A DNA stretch of 64,000 nt from Rhodopseudomonas pseudopalustris. Lineage in GTDB: Bacteria; Pseudomonadota; Alphaproteobacteria; Rhizobiales; Xanthobacteraceae. A program made the position numbers and the translations under genes. Numbering within the stretch: the stretch's first letter is position 1; every line of letters begins with the position of its first letter. The stretch spans positions 1 through 64,000 of the forward strand of contig NZ_FODT01000016.1 in assembly GCF_900110435.1 (NCBI RefSeq). Direction: 5' to 3'. Below, one piece after another: positions 8,742 to 17,665 of the stretch. The notes beneath the pieces were generated by a model. That model searched no databases, was not told where the DNA came from, and saw nothing but the letters and a program-made list of their open reading frames with translations.

Positions 8742-9077
8742 CTACGGCTCGTTCGCGAATGTCAGCCGGCCGGCCGGCTTCATGGTTTTGGCGTCGAAGG
8801 TGCGGATTTCGGTGGCGCCGCCGATCTCGAGGGTGACCACGACATGGTCGCCGGCGGTGGCGGTGGAGACGACGCGCGCGCCCTTCGGCAGCCGCAGCGT
8901 GGTCTCGGCGGCGACCGGAACGCTTCCCTCGGAGCGGAAAAGCTTATAGCCGATGGCGATGAGAACCGCCGCGAGCGCCAGCGCCGTGGTCAGGCCCGCG
9001 ATCATCATCATCCGCCGCACCCGCGCAAACAGCGCGGCCTGTTCGGGGGTCGGTTCGGGCAGGGCGGTTTCGGTCAT
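8742..9077 (-). CDS. small single-pass membrane protein
   Basis: A 111-residue protein. It has an N-terminal proline/glutamate segment (residues 1-20), basic RVRRMM, one transmembrane helix (about 30-50, IAGLTTALALAAVLIAIGY), and a short beta-rich extracytoplasmic part with GARVVSTATAGDHVVVTLEIGG. The start at 9077 lies only 3 bp from an ATG of the divergent frame opposite, next to the pseudouridine synthase gene. The frame is open far upstream but that stretch is antisense to the synthase. It resembles small alphaproteobacterial proteins of unknown function (possibly DUF6476); no function is proposed. Confidence 0.75.
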   Translation of the reverse strand: MTETALPEPTPEQAALFARVRRMMMIAGLTTALALAAVLIAIGYKLFRSEGSVPVAAETTLRLPKGARVVSTATAGDHVVVTLEIGGATEIRTFDAKTMKPAGRLTFANEP

Positions 9078-9119
9078 GCAATGCTCGGTTTTGGCTCGGT
9101 TTTTTTGGAAGGCTCGATC

Positions 9120-10124
9120 GTGAACGATTCGTCGGGACATCTGCTGGAAGTGGTCGTTGCCGGCGACGAGGGGTCGCCGCGGCTCGACCGGGTACTGGCG
9201 ACGCGGTGCCCGGCTCTGTCGCGGTCGCGGCTGAAGGCCCTGATCCTCGACGGTCGCGTCGCGATTCGCGGCGCCCCGGTCCGCGACCCCGCTTATCACG
9301 CCGCCTCGGGGGAGACGATCACAATCGACGTGCCGCCGCCGGTGGCGCCGGAGCCGGCCGGCGAGGCGATCGCGCTCGAGATCGTCCACGAGGACGACGA
9401 CATCATCGTCATCGATAAGCCGCGCGGCCTCGTGGTGCATCCCGCCGCCGGCCACGAGACCGGCACCCTAGTCAACGCCTTGATCGCGCATTGCGGCGAA
9501 TCGCTGTCCGGGATCGGCGGGGTGCGGCGGCCGGGGATCGTCCACCGGCTCGACAAGGACACCACCGGGCTGATGGTCGCGGCAAAGAATGATCGAGCGC
9601 ACCAATCCTTGAGCGCGCAATTCGCCGACCATGGCCGCACCGGAGAGCTGCGCCGCGGCTATTACGCCTTTGTCTGGGGGGCGCCGAACCGCATCCGCGG
9701 CACCATCGACGCGCCGATCGACCGGCATCCCCATGCCCGCGAGAAGATGGCGGTGCGTGACGGCGGACGCGAGGCGATCACCCATTGGGAGGTGCTGGAG
9801 ACCTTCACCGGCCGCAGCGGCGGCGAGATCGTGTCGCTGATCGCCTGCCAGCTCGAGACCGGCCGCACCCACCAGATCCGGGTGCATCTCGCTCATATCG
9901 GCCACCCGCTGCTCGGCGACGACGTCTATGGCCCGCATTTCAAAACCAAGGCCAGCCAGCTCCGCCCGGACGCCCGCGCCGCGCTGACGGATCTGGGCCG
10001 GCAGGCGCTACATGCCTATCTGCTGGTGCTCGAGCACCCCTCCACCGGGGAAGTCGTCGCGTGGGAATCCGGCCTGCCGGCCGATCTGAGCCGTCTCAAA
10101 GCCGCCCTGACGGCGACGGAATGA
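9120..10124 (+). CDS. RluA-family 23S rRNA pseudouridine synthase
   Basis: A 334-residue enzyme isomerising uridines in rRNA (RluC/RluD type). An N-terminal S4-like RNA-binding segment (RLDRVLATRCPALSRSRLKA, about 21-40) is followed by the catalytic domain. The HRLDKDTTGL motif places the nucleophilic aspartate at residue 145, and GRTHQIRVH and PLLGDDVYG follow. GTG 9120 is favoured because GGAAGG lies 7 bases upstream; ATG 9081 is an alternative lacking a good ribosome-binding site. It is followed by rpoH, an arrangement common in this group. Confidence 0.93.
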   Translation: MNDSSGHLLEVVVAGDEGSPRLDRVLATRCPALSRSRLKALILDGRVAIRGAPVRDPAYHAASGETITIDVPPPVAPEPAGEAIALEIVHEDDDIIVIDKPRGLVVHPAAGHETGTLVNALIAHCGESLSGIGGVRRPGIVHRLDKDTTGLMVAAKNDRAHQSLSAQFADHGRTGELRRGYYAFVWGAPNRIRGTIDAPIDRHPHAREKMAVRDGGREAITHWEVLETFTGRSGGEIVSLIACQLETGRTHQIRVHLAHIGHPLLGDDVYGPHFKTKASQLRPDARAALTDLGRQALHAYLLVLEHPSTGEVVAWESGLPADLSRLKAALTATE

Positions 10125-10234
10125 CGCAGTTTATTCAGAAAACATAAATCATTTCAGCGCGTTGTTTCGGCGTCACGGCGACGTGACGAGACCGTAACTA
10201 AACTCGCACGACTAATCTCGTGTATATTGCAGCT

Positions 10235-10253
10235 GCGTTGGATGAGCCAACGC
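10235..10253 (+). promoter_or_regulatory. hairpin in the rpoH upstream/leader region
   Basis: GCGTTGG-ATGAG-CCAACGC forms a 7-bp stem with a 5-base loop about 90 bp before the rpoH ATG. It could be part of a structured leader or a protein-binding palindrome. There is no T-run, so it is not a terminator. Confidence 0.3.
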
Positions 10254-10342
10254 GGAACATCGCAGCCCGGTCGGCTTTAGCAGAGCGACCTGTCTGCCAG
10301 GCCGCCCGATGTCGGGGGCTTGAACCCACTGGAGGGCGCTGA

Positions 10343-11242
10343 ATGGCCCGTGCAGCTACGCTACCCGTTCTCAACGGTGAATCCGGACTCGCTCGGTACC
10401 TCGCGGAAATCCGCAAGTTCCCGATGCTCGAGCCCCAGCAGGAATACATGTTCGCCAAGCGCTGGCGCGAACACGACGATCGCGACGCCGCGCATCATCT
10501 CGTCACCAGCCATCTGCGGCTCGTGGCCAAGATCGCCATGGGCTATCGCGGCTATGGTCTGCCGATTTCCGAAGTTGTCTCGGAAGGCAATGTCGGTCTG
10601 ATGCAGGCGGTGAAGCGGTTCGAGCCCGACAAGGGCTTCCGCCTCGCCACCTACGCGATGTGGTGGATCAAGGCGTCGATTCAAGAGTACATTCTGCGTT
10701 CGTGGTCGCTCGTGAAGATGGGCACCACCGCGAACCAGAAGAAGCTGTTCTTCAATCTGCGCAAGGCCAAGAGCAAGATCTCGGCGCTGGACGAGGGTGA
10801 TATGCACCCCGACCAGGTCAAGCTGATCGCCACCCGCCTCGGCGTCACCGAGCAGGACGTGATCGACATGAACCGCCGCCTCGGCGGCGACGCGTCGCTC
10901 AATGCTCCGATCCGGGACGACGGCGAGCCCGGCGAATGGCAGGACTGGCTGGTCGACCAGTCGCCGAGCCAGGAAGCCGTGATGGCCGAGCACGAAGAGC
11001 TCGATCATCGCCGCGCCGCGCTGAATGGCGCGATCGGCGTGCTCAACCCGCGCGAACGGCGCATCTTCGAGGCGCGCCGCCTCGCCGACGAGCCGATGAC
11101 ACTGGAAGATCTCGCCGCCGAGTTCGGCGTCTCGCGCGAGCGGGTGCGTCAGATCGAGGTGCGCGCCTTCGAAAAGGTGCAGAGCGCGGTGAAGGGCACC
11201 ATCGCGCGTCAGGAGCAGGCGGCTCTCGAGGCCGCCCACTGA
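10343..11242 (+). CDS. rpoH: RNA polymerase sigma-32 (heat-shock) factor RpoH
   Basis: A 299-residue sigma-70-family factor directing transcription of heat-shock genes. Region 2 (HLRLVAKIAMGYRGYGLPISE, then RFEPDKGFRLATYAMWWIKASIQEYIL) is intact. The RpoH-specific box QKKLFFNLR lies near residues 133-141, and region 4 ends with a helix-turn-helix (TLEDLAAEFGVSRERVRQIEVRAFEK). ATG 10343 has GGAGGGCG upstream. A strong terminator follows at 11278. Its likely targets in this window include dnaK, whose promoter at 42286-42316 fits the alphaproteobacterial RpoH consensus. Species of this group often carry more than one rpoH; which paralogue this is cannot be told. Confidence 0.96.
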   Translation: MARAATLPVLNGESGLARYLAEIRKFPMLEPQQEYMFAKRWREHDDRDAAHHLVTSHLRLVAKIAMGYRGYGLPISEVVSEGNVGLMQAVKRFEPDKGFRLATYAMWWIKASIQEYILRSWSLVKMGTTANQKKLFFNLRKAKSKISALDEGDMHPDQVKLIATRLGVTEQDVIDMNRRLGGDASLNAPIRDDGEPGEWQDWLVDQSPSQEAVMAEHEELDHRRAALNGAIGVLNPRERRIFEARRLADEPMTLEDLAAEFGVSRERVRQIEVRAFEKVQSAVKGTIARQEQAALEAAH

Positions 11243-11277
11243 CGGTGAGGCCGAAAGCCGACTGACAAGCGATGATG

Positions 11278-11303
11278 CCCCGCCGGAACCCGGCGGGGTT
11301 TTT
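11278..11303 (+). terminator. rho-independent terminator of rpoH
   Basis: The perfect 9-bp stem CCCCGCCGG / CCGGCGGGG with an AAC loop is followed directly by TTTTT. It is 36 bp after the rpoH stop codon. Confidence 0.92.
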
Positions 11304-11374
11304 CGTTGTGACAGTGATCTACGGAGTATTCGGGATCTGCGGGATGGCTGGCCGGTGGCTCGCGTCGACGCGGC

Positions 11375-11737
11375 TCAGCCGAGCTTTGCGGTGCCTTTGA
11401 CGAGATTGACCTGGCCTGTGACCGGATCGCTGACCGCGGTGCGGATCGAGGCGCTGCCGTTGCTGCCGAGCGTGAACTTGGTGTCGCCGACCCGGAACGA
11501 ACCGTCCTTGATCAGCACGGACTGAAACTTGATCGAGCCTTCGCTTTGGTACCGGACCTGCGCGCGAAAGCCCTGCACATCCGACACCGTGATCGAGAAT
11601 TTCTTGGTGTTCGAATAGGTCCCGCTCCAGGTGCCTTCGTACAGCTTCTCGTCGACATTCTTGTACGGCGTCCGCGACGGATTCTGCAGCGCAGCAGAGG
11701 TATAGCCCGACGCCAGAACGCCCATGATGTCACCCAT
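11375..11737 (-). CDS. conserved hypothetical protein
   Basis: About 120 residues from ATG 11737 (GGAG 9 bases upstream). The protein has no transmembrane segment and a beta-rich pattern with alternating hydrophobic residues (TWSGTYSNTKKFSITVSDVQG...VRYQSEGSIKFQ...GDTKFTL). I do not recognise a family. The N-terminal GDIMGVLASGYTSAA is more conserved in character than a signal peptide. It stands alone between rpoH and the persulfide dioxygenase gene, transcribed toward rpoH. A longer start at 11779 is possible but less likely. Confidence 0.6.
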   Translation of the reverse strand: MGDIMGVLASGYTSAALQNPSRTPYKNVDEKLYEGTWSGTYSNTKKFSITVSDVQGFRAQVRYQSEGSIKFQSVLIKDGSFRVGDTKFTLGSNGSASIRTAVSDPVTGQVNLVKGTAKLG

Positions 11738-11867
11738 CGCGCCGCTCCGTGTTGCGCAGTTTCGCTGGTTACTCCACACCCGCTCGGGTTAATACGGCGT
11801 TAAGGTTTGGGCGGCCGGCCACCCGGTCGAGCCGCGCGATGACCTCGGCGCCCGGACTCCGTCGCCC

Positions 11868-12767
11868 TCAGCTCACGCCCGCCTCGGCGCCGGGTCGGGC
11901 GCGCACCGGCAGCAACAAATAGTGCACGCCGTTGTGCTGCGCCTTGGGAAAGCGGCCGGCGCGGATGTTGACCTGGATCGACGGCAGCAACAATGTCGGC
12001 GCCTTCAATGTCGCGTCGCGCGCATTGCGCATGTCGACGAATTCATCCTCGCTGACGCCGCCGCGCAGATGCACGTTGCCCTCGCGCTGCGCCTGCACCG
12101 TGGTCTCCCACGCATATTCGTCGCGGCCGGGCGCCTTGTAGTCGTGGCACATGAACAGCCGCGTCCGGGGCGGCAACGCCAGCAATTTCTGAATCGACCG
12201 ATAGAGTTGATGCGCGTCGCCGCCGGGGAAATCCGCCCTCGCCGTGCCGTAGTCCGGCATGAACAGCGTGTCGCCGACGAACACCGCATCGTCGCCGATG
12301 CGATAGGCGATGTCGGCGGGGGTGTGGCCCGGCGTGTGCATCACTTCGACCGCGAGATCGCCGATCGCAAAGCGCTCGCCGTCCTTGAACAGATGATCGA
12401 AGTCGCTGCCGTCGGTGCGCAGATCGTCGGCGTTGAACATCGGCCGGAAGATCCGCTGCACGTCCTTGATGTGCTCGCCGATGCCGATCCGCGCGCCGGT
12501 GTTGCGCTTGATATAGGGCGCGCCGGACAGATGATCGGCATGGGCGTGGGTTTCCAGCACCCATTCGATCGTCAGCCCGCCGTCGTTCGCGGCCTTCAGG
12601 ATCGCGTCGGCCGAGCGAATGTCGACGGAGCCGTCGCTATGATCGTAGTCGAGCACCGGATCGATCACCGCGGCGCGGCGGGTCGCGGGGTCGGACACCA
12701 GATAGCTGATCGTATTGGTGGGCTCGTCGAAGAATGCGCGGATCTCCGGCCTGGCAGAGCTGGTCAA
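11868..12767 (-). CDS. MBL-fold metallohydrolase, persulfide dioxygenase (ETHE1/Blh-like)
   Basis: About 299 residues with a metallo-beta-lactamase fold. The metal-binding HAHADH is at residues 74-79, with His148 in HTPGH, Asp166 in VFVGDTLF, and His208 in FMCHDY. The RADFPGGDAHQLYRS segment is typical of persulfide dioxygenases, which oxidise glutathione persulfide to sulfite. The start is taken as TTG 12767 (AGGGAG upstream); an ATG at 12839 would add 24 residues but lies within the probable operator. It is divergent from a BigR/SqrR-like repressor and a TauE/SafE permease, so a sulfide-detoxification role is well supported. Confidence 0.87.
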   Translation of the reverse strand: MTSSARPEIRAFFDEPTNTISYLVSDPATRRAAVIDPVLDYDHSDGSVDIRSADAILKAANDGGLTIEWVLETHAHADHLSGAPYIKRNTGARIGIGEHIKDVQRIFRPMFNADDLRTDGSDFDHLFKDGERFAIGDLAVEVMHTPGHTPADIAYRIGDDAVFVGDTLFMPDYGTARADFPGGDAHQLYRSIQKLLALPPRTRLFMCHDYKAPGRDEYAWETTVQAQREGNVHLRGGVSEDEFVDMRNARDATLKAPTLLLPSIQVNIRAGRFPKAQHNGVHYLLLPVRARPGAEAGVS

Positions 12768-12829
12768 GGCGGAACTCCCTGGTTGATGAGGATGTTGTGA
12801 TCGAACTGGCAACCGATCGCTGTTGACCC

Positions 12830-12862
12830 ATATTAGCATCCTCTAAATAAACACAAGATGCT
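12830..12862. promoter_or_regulatory. candidate operator of the BigR/SqrR-like repressor
   Basis: This AT-rich segment sits in the divergent gap between the dioxygenase and the ArsR gene. AGCATC (12835-12840) is repeated inverted as GATGCT (12857-12862), and an inner ATTAG...CTAAAT pair is also present. BigR-type repressors bind AT-rich palindromes in this position. Confidence 0.45.
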
Positions 12863-12876
12863 GTCACGAGAATGCG

Positions 12877-13212
12877 ATGTCGCTGAGCCCCACCTTCGAA
12901 GCCGATGACTTTGCCGCCAATGCCGCGCGGGTTGCGACCGTGCTGCGCGCGCTCGGCAACACCCGCCGGCTGATGATCTTGTGCCGACTGATCGAGACCG
13001 GCGAGATGACCGTCGGCGCTCTGGCGGACACGATCGGCCTCAGCCAGTCGGCGCTGTCGCAGCATCTGGCGCGGATGCGCGACGACGGCATCGTCACGTA
13101 TCGGCGAGACAGTCAGAGCGTGTGGTATCGGATCGCGGAGCCCCGCATCGAGCAACTGATCGCTGAACTGCATCGCCTGTTCTGCCGTAACGCGGTCGCG
13201 CTCCAGCGCTGA
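12877..13212 (+). CDS. ArsR-family persulfide-sensing repressor (BigR/SqrR-like)
   Basis: A 111-residue winged-helix protein of the ArsR family. The HTH includes VGALADTIGLSQSALSQHLARMRDDGIV. Two cysteines at residues 36 (ILCRL) and 103 (LFCRN) are 67 apart, close to the spacing of the redox-switch pair Cys41/Cys107 of SqrR. In that family reactive sulfur species form a tetrasulfide bridge that releases DNA. Metal-binding ArsR motifs (ELCVCDL type) are absent. Flanking a persulfide dioxygenase and a sulfite/thiosulfate permease strongly supports sulfide sensing. Confidence 0.88.
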   Translation: MSLSPTFEADDFAANAARVATVLRALGNTRRLMILCRLIETGEMTVGALADTIGLSQSALSQHLARMRDDGIVTYRRDSQSVWYRIAEPRIEQLIAELHRLFCRNAVALQR

Positions 13213-13229
13213 AGGAACCCCCGTCCATC

Positions 13230-14048
13230 ATGGCAATCACCCCGGCCGACCTGATCACCGTCGCGAGCGGCGGGCTGGTCGGATTCATCCTCGCGCTGAT
13301 CGGCGGCGGCGGCTCGGTGCTCGCGGTGCCGCTGCTGGTCTATGTGGTCGGAATCCGCTCGCCGCATGTCGCGATCGGCACCAGCTCGATCGCCGTCGCG
13401 ATCTCGGCGCTCGCCAATTTGCTCGGTCACTGGGCCGCGGGGAATGTCCGCTGGAACTGCGCGCTGGTGTTCTCGGCGGCCGGGATCGGCGGCGCATTCG
13501 CCGGCTCGTTCATCGCCAAGCAGATCGACGGCCAGCAATTGCTGCTGCTGTTCGGCATGCTGATGGTCGTGATCGGCGTGCTGATGTCACGCCGGCAAAG
13601 TGGCGGCGGCGATCCGACCATCCGCCTGACGATCGCGACGGCAAAGACCATGCTGCCGAAACTGATCGGCACCGGCTTCGGCGTCGGCGTGCTCGCCGGC
13701 TTCTTCGGCATCGGCGGCGGCTTCCTGATCGTGCCGGGCCTGATCCTCGCCACCGGGATGCCGCTCACTTCCGCGATCGGCAGTTCGCTGGTGGCGGTGT
13801 TCGCGTTCGGCGCATCGACTGCGGCGAGCTACGCGCTGTCCGGGCTGATCGACTGGCGGCTCGCCGGCCTGTTCATCAGCGGCGGTCTCATCGGCGGACT
13901 GATCGGCATCGGCGCCGGCAAGCTGATCGGCGCACACGACAAAGTGCTGCGCGCGGTGTTCTCGGCGGTCGTGGTCGTGGTCGGGCTGTATGTCTGCTAC
14001 CGCGGCGTGGCCTATTTTCTGGTGGCGCAACACCCGATGAGCCTCTGA
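13230..14048 (+). CDS. TauE/SafE-family sulfite exporter / sulfur-compound permease
   Basis: A 272-residue polytopic membrane protein with about eight hydrophobic segments in two repeated halves. Each half carries a glycine-rich loop (ALIGGGGSVLAVPLLVY near the start and GFFGIGGGFLIVPGLI in the middle), the signature of TauE/SafE (DUF81) permeases. It begins 17 bp after the ArsR stop and is surely co-transcribed with it. In related operons this permease removes sulfite or thiosulfate made by persulfide oxidation. Confidence 0.92.
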   Translation: MAITPADLITVASGGLVGFILALIGGGGSVLAVPLLVYVVGIRSPHVAIGTSSIAVAISALANLLGHWAAGNVRWNCALVFSAAGIGGAFAGSFIAKQIDGQQLLLLFGMLMVVIGVLMSRRQSGGGDPTIRLTIATAKTMLPKLIGTGFGVGVLAGFFGIGGGFLIVPGLILATGMPLTSAIGSSLVAVFAFGASTAASYALSGLIDWRLAGLFISGGLIGGLIGIGAGKLIGAHDKVLRAVFSAVVVVVGLYVCYRGVAYFLVAQHPMSL

Positions 14049-14050
14049 CG

Positions 14051-14081
14051 AATCAAAAAGGGCGGCCTTGCGGCCGCCCTT
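14051..14081 (-). terminator. rho-independent terminator of pckA (bidirectional hairpin)
   Basis: AAGGGCGGCC-TTGC-GGCCGCCCTT is a 10-bp stem between the convergent permease gene and pckA. On the minus strand it is followed by a T-run (plus-strand AAAAA at 14055-14059), so it terminates pckA; it may also serve the plus-strand gene, though with few U residues. Confidence 0.9.
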
Positions 14082-14108
14082 GGTATCTTCGCGCCGATCG
14101 ACGAGCGC

Positions 14109-15722
14109 TTATTCGGCCGCGATCTTGACGTCGGGCGCGGCGGCGCGGACGTCGGCGTCGACCTGCGCTTCGAACTTGGCGAAGTTCTTCTGGAACATGC
14201 CGACCAGCGCGCGCGCGGTCTTGTCGAACTCGGCCTTGTCGGCCCAGGTCTTCGCAGGCTCGAGGATATCGCTCGGCACGCCCGGCAGCGCGGTCGGAAC
14301 CGCGAAGCCGAAATACGGGTCGGTGCGGAATTCGGCGTTGCGCAGACTGCCGTCGAGCGCCGCGGTCAGCAGCGCGCGGGTCACCTTGATCGGCATCCGG
14401 TGGCCGGTGCCGTATTTGCCGCCGGTCCAGCCGGTGTTGACCAGCCAGCAGTCGACATTGTGGTTGTGGATCAGGTCACGCAGCATGTTGCCGTAGACCG
14501 AAGGGTCGCGCGGCAGGAACGGCGAGCCGAAGCAGGTGGAAAATTCCGGAGTCGGCTCGGTGACGCCGCGCTCGGTGCCGGCAACCTTGGCGGTGTAGCC
14601 GGACAGGAAGTGATACATCGCCTGGGCCGGCGTCAGCTTGGCGATCGGCGGCATCACGCCGAAGGCGTCGGCGGCGAGCATCACCACGTTCTTCGGCTGG
14701 CCGGCGCGGCCGGTCGGCGAGGCGTTCGGGATCGATTCCAGCGGATAGGCCGAGCGGGTGTTCTCGGTCTTGGAGCCGTTGTCGAAGTCGGGCTTGCGGG
14801 TGATTTCGTCGAGCACGACGTTTTCGAGCACCGCACCGAACCGCGAGCTGGCGGCGAAGATTTCGGGCTCGGCTTCCGGCGACAGCTTGATGCACTTGGC
14901 GTAGCAGCCGCCTTCGAAATTGAACACGCCGTCCTTGCCCCAGCCGTGCTCGTCATCGCCGATCAGCGTGCGGTTCGGGTCGGCCGACAGCGTGGTCTTG
15001 CCGGTTCCGGACAGGCCGAAGAAGATCGCGGTGTCGCCGGCCGGGCCGACATTGGCCGAGCAGTGCATCGGCAGCACGCCGCGCTCGGGCAGATAGTAGT
15101 TCAGCGTGGTGAACACGCTCTTCTTCATTTCGCCGGCATACTGCGTGCCGCCGATCAGCACGATCTTGCGGGCGAAGTCGATCGCGACGACGTTTTCGGA
15201 GCGGCAGCCGTGGCGCTTGGGATCGGCGCGGAAGCTCGGCAGATCGATCAGCGTCAGCTCTGGCACGAAGGCCGCGAGATCGGCGCGATCAGGACGGCGC
15301 AGCAGCGTGCGGATGAACAACGAGTGCCAGGCGAGCTCGGTGAACACGCGGGTCTTGATCTGGAACGACGGATCAGCGCCGCCATACAGATCCTGCGCGA
15401 ACAGCGTCATGCCTTCGGCGTGTTTGATGAAGTCCTGATACAGCGTCTCGAACTGTTCGGCGGTGATCGACTGATTGCCGCCCCACCACATCGTGGTCTC
15501 GGTGGTGGCGTCGCGAACCGTGAACTTGTCCTTGGGGCTGCGGCCGGTGAACACGCCGGTATCCGCGACCAGCGCGCCATCGGCGGACAACACCGCTTCT
15601 CCGTTGCGCAACGCATGCTCGTAGAGCTGCGGCGCGCCGAAATTCCAGTAGATGCCCTTCAGGTTTTTAAGCCCGAATTTGTCGGCGCCATGAGCACCGT
15701 TATGCACGCCCGTCTCTTGCAC
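14109..15722 (-). CDS. pckA: phosphoenolpyruvate carboxykinase (ATP)
   Basis: A 537-residue gluconeogenic enzyme converting oxaloacetate and ATP to PEP. The P-loop [11 protein letters not shown] and metal-binding segments LIGDDEHGW and GGCYAKCI are present, as are the N-terminal GRSPKDKF substrate motif and the ARPSA-like YPLESIPNA region. It starts with GTG (15720-15722) behind a strong GAGGAGG. In Rhizobium and Agrobacterium pckA also neighbours chvI-chvG, as it does here, and its expression in those genera is linked to ChvI. A good terminator follows. Confidence 0.97.
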   Translation of the reverse strand: MQETGVHNGAHGADKFGLKNLKGIYWNFGAPQLYEHALRNGEAVLSADGALVADTGVFTGRSPKDKFTVRDATTETTMWWGGNQSITAEQFETLYQDFIKHAEGMTLFAQDLYGGADPSFQIKTRVFTELAWHSLFIRTLLRRPDRADLAAFVPELTLIDLPSFRADPKRHGCRSENVVAIDFARKIVLIGGTQYAGEMKKSVFTTLNYYLPERGVLPMHCSANVGPAGDTAIFFGLSGTGKTTLSADPNRTLIGDDEHGWGKDGVFNFEGGCYAKCIKLSPEAEPEIFAASSRFGAVLENVVLDEITRKPDFDNGSKTENTRSAYPLESIPNASPTGRAGQPKNVVMLAADAFGVMPPIAKLTPAQAMYHFLSGYTAKVAGTERGVTEPTPEFSTCFGSPFLPRDPSVYGNMLRDLIHNHNVDCWLVNTGWTGGKYGTGHRMPIKVTRALLTAALDGSLRNAEFRTDPYFGFAVPTALPGVPSDILEPAKTWADKAEFDKTARALVGMFQKNFAKFEAQVDADVRAAAPDVKIAAE

Positions 15723-15911
15723 GAATGAATCCTCCTCGAGGTCCGCGTTGTCCCGATCGCGCGATTGCCGCCAATGCGCTTCAGCCCGCGGTAAACGTCA
15801 ATATATACCGCCTAGGGTCCAGTGGGGCGACTGAATAGTGGCGAACGAGGGCTTTGCCAACCCGGGCCGCAGTATTTGGTTTACCGCCGCGCGACATTGC
15901 GCTGGCGCAAG

Positions 15912-16646
15912 TCATGCGGCGCTGCGCGCGATGTCTGCCATGCGTTTCAGCATGTCGCGCAGCTCCGCCGCCGTGGTGACCCGTTCCGGAAAGTCCAGGC
16001 GCAGCGTCGTTCGGCCAGCCTGAAGGTCGAGCCCCTCGGGATCGACCCCGGTGCAGCGCCAATCGGCGGCGCCCGCCCCGATCAGTTTTGTCGCATAAAG
16101 ATTCAGCGTGTCCAGATGATCGACGTTCATATGGTCGACGGCGGACGGCTCGGCATCCAGCAGCCCCGCAGCGCCGGCGAGGTCGGTGAGAAAGTCGGTC
16201 GGCGCCAGATCGACGATGCGGCCGAAGCCCGCGACCAGATGGGCGGCGCTGGTCTCGATCGTGAACAGCGAGAAATCGGTGAAATCGATATAGGCCTCGG
16301 CTCCCGGATGGGCAGCCAGATACCGCCTGCGCAGCAGCGGAATGTCGGCGGGCCGGGCTTCGAGGGCGGTTCCGAGCAGCATGATCCGGGCGCCCTCCAG
16401 CGGGTCGCCCTCGGCGCGCTCGTCGAGCATCAGCGACATCCGCGGGTCGGCCAGCAGGTTCTTGGTGTGCACCGCCAGACGCGAGATCAGAAGTATCGGC
16501 GCGCCGTCCGGAGCCGTCGCGAGGTTGACCAGCGAGCAAAACGGACCACCGCTGCCCCGCAGCAGGGTCGCGAGCGCGCCCTCCCGCCGTCGACGCAGCA
16601 GCGATTTGGCGACCCTGGCGGGATTAAAGTCGGCGGTAGGCTGCAT
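15912..16646 (-). CDS. HugZ-like FMN-binding split-barrel / DUF2470 protein
   Basis: A 244-residue protein combining a pyridoxamine-phosphate-oxidase-like split barrel (residues about 15-150; GALATLL...PFCSLVNLATAPDGAPILLISRLAVHTKNL) with a C-terminal helical domain (AVDHMNVDHLDTLNLYA, DUF2470-like). This architecture is found in HugZ haem-utilisation proteins and in proteins of unknown flavin or haem function. The ATG at 16646 overlaps nothing. It sits between pckA and chvI without clear pathway links. Haem oxygenase activity is possible but unproven. Confidence 0.8.
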   Translation of the reverse strand: MQPTADFNPARVAKSLLRRRREGALATLLRGSGGPFCSLVNLATAPDGAPILLISRLAVHTKNLLADPRMSLMLDERAEGDPLEGARIMLLGTALEARPADIPLLRRRYLAAHPGAEAYIDFTDFSLFTIETSAAHLVAGFGRIVDLAPTDFLTDLAGAAGLLDAEPSAVDHMNVDHLDTLNLYATKLIGAGAADWRCTGVDPEGLDLQAGRTTLRLDFPERVTTAAELRDMLKRMADIARSAA

Positions 16647-16859
16647 TGGTACGATTCTGCCAATTCATTGCCGGGAGGGGCTTTGATGCCCAGAAAGCCG
16701 ACTTATATCAATGCCGGCCCGCCTCCGCGCGCGGGATTTGGGAACCGGCCACATTTCAGCCCAGCTTGCATTGCTCGTTGACTGTGCTTTTTGGGCAACC
16801 TCAACCGCGGATCGTCGAATCGCTTCGCGGTCTAGCCACGCCGTTTCGGAAAGAGCTTC

Positions 16860-17561
16860 ATGCCAACAATCGCCCTGGTCGACGACGACCGCAATATCCT
16901 GACATCCGTCTCGATCGCTCTGGAAGCCGAGGGCTACCGGATCATGACCTACACGGATGGCGCTTCGGCGCTCGATGGATTCCGCACTTCGCCGCCCGAC
17001 CTCGCCATCCTCGATATCAAGATGCCGCGGATGGACGGCATGGAAACACTGCGGCGGTTGCGGCAGAAGTCGGATCTGCCGGTGATTTTCCTCACCTCCA
17101 AGGACGAGGAGATCGACGAATTGTTCGGCCTCAAGATGGGCGCCGACGATTTCATCCGGAAGCCGTTCTCGCAGCGTCTGCTGGTCGAGCGCGTCAAGGC
17201 GGTGCTGCGGCGCTCGGCGCCGAAGGATCCGGCCGCTGCGCCGAAGGAGACCGACGCCAAGGCGCTCGATCGCGGCCTGCTGCGGATGGACCCCGAGCGC
17301 CATACCTGCACCTGGAAGAACGAGCCGGTGACGCTGACGGTCACCGAATTCCTCATCCTGCAGGCGCTTGCGACCCGGCCCGGCGTGGTCAAAAGCCGCA
17401 ACGCGCTGATGGATGCGGCCTATGACGATCAGGTCTATGTCGACGATCGCACCATCGACAGCCACATCAAGCGGCTGCGCAAGAAGTTCAAGGTGGTCGA
17501 CGACGATTTCGAGATGATCGAGACGCTCTACGGCGTCGGCTATCGCTTCAAGGAAACCTGA
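16860..17561 (+). CDS. chvI: response regulator ChvI (OmpR family)
   Basis: A 233-residue two-domain regulator. In the receiver domain the acidic residues are DDD (8-10), the phosphorylation site is Asp52 ([10 protein letters not shown]) and Lys101 is in KPF. The C-terminal OmpR-type winged helix contains [12 protein letters not shown] and [17 protein letters not shown]. It precedes its kinase gene by about 100 bp. ChvI/ChvG systems of alphaproteobacteria respond to acidity or envelope stress and control envelope, metabolism and symbiosis or virulence genes. The whole ChvIG-HprK-EIIA-HPr arrangement is a conserved block. Confidence 0.93.
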   Translation: MPTIALVDDDRNILTSVSIALEAEGYRIMTYTDGASALDGFRTSPPDLAILDIKMPRMDGMETLRRLRQKSDLPVIFLTSKDEEIDELFGLKMGADDFIRKPFSQRLLVERVKAVLRRSAPKDPAAAPKETDAKALDRGLLRMDPERHTCTWKNEPVTLTVTEFLILQALATRPGVVKSRNALMDAAYDDQVYVDDRTIDSHIKRLRKKFKVVDDDFEMIETLYGVGYRFKET

Positions 17562-17665
17562 TCGGCGGCAGCGCGCCGTGGGCGTGCGTCGGTTCCTGAC
17601 AGCGGAGCCGCAGCGCGATAGGATGCCGTCGTCGCTCATCGCCAACATTCGGGCAGGCTTGGCCA

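Noticed and set aside
14400-15728. Open frame of 442 codons antisense to pckA
   Set aside because: It mirrors the pckA coding strand. GC-rich codon bias opens antisense frames here, and the translation is Ala/Arg/Gly/His-rich with no motif.
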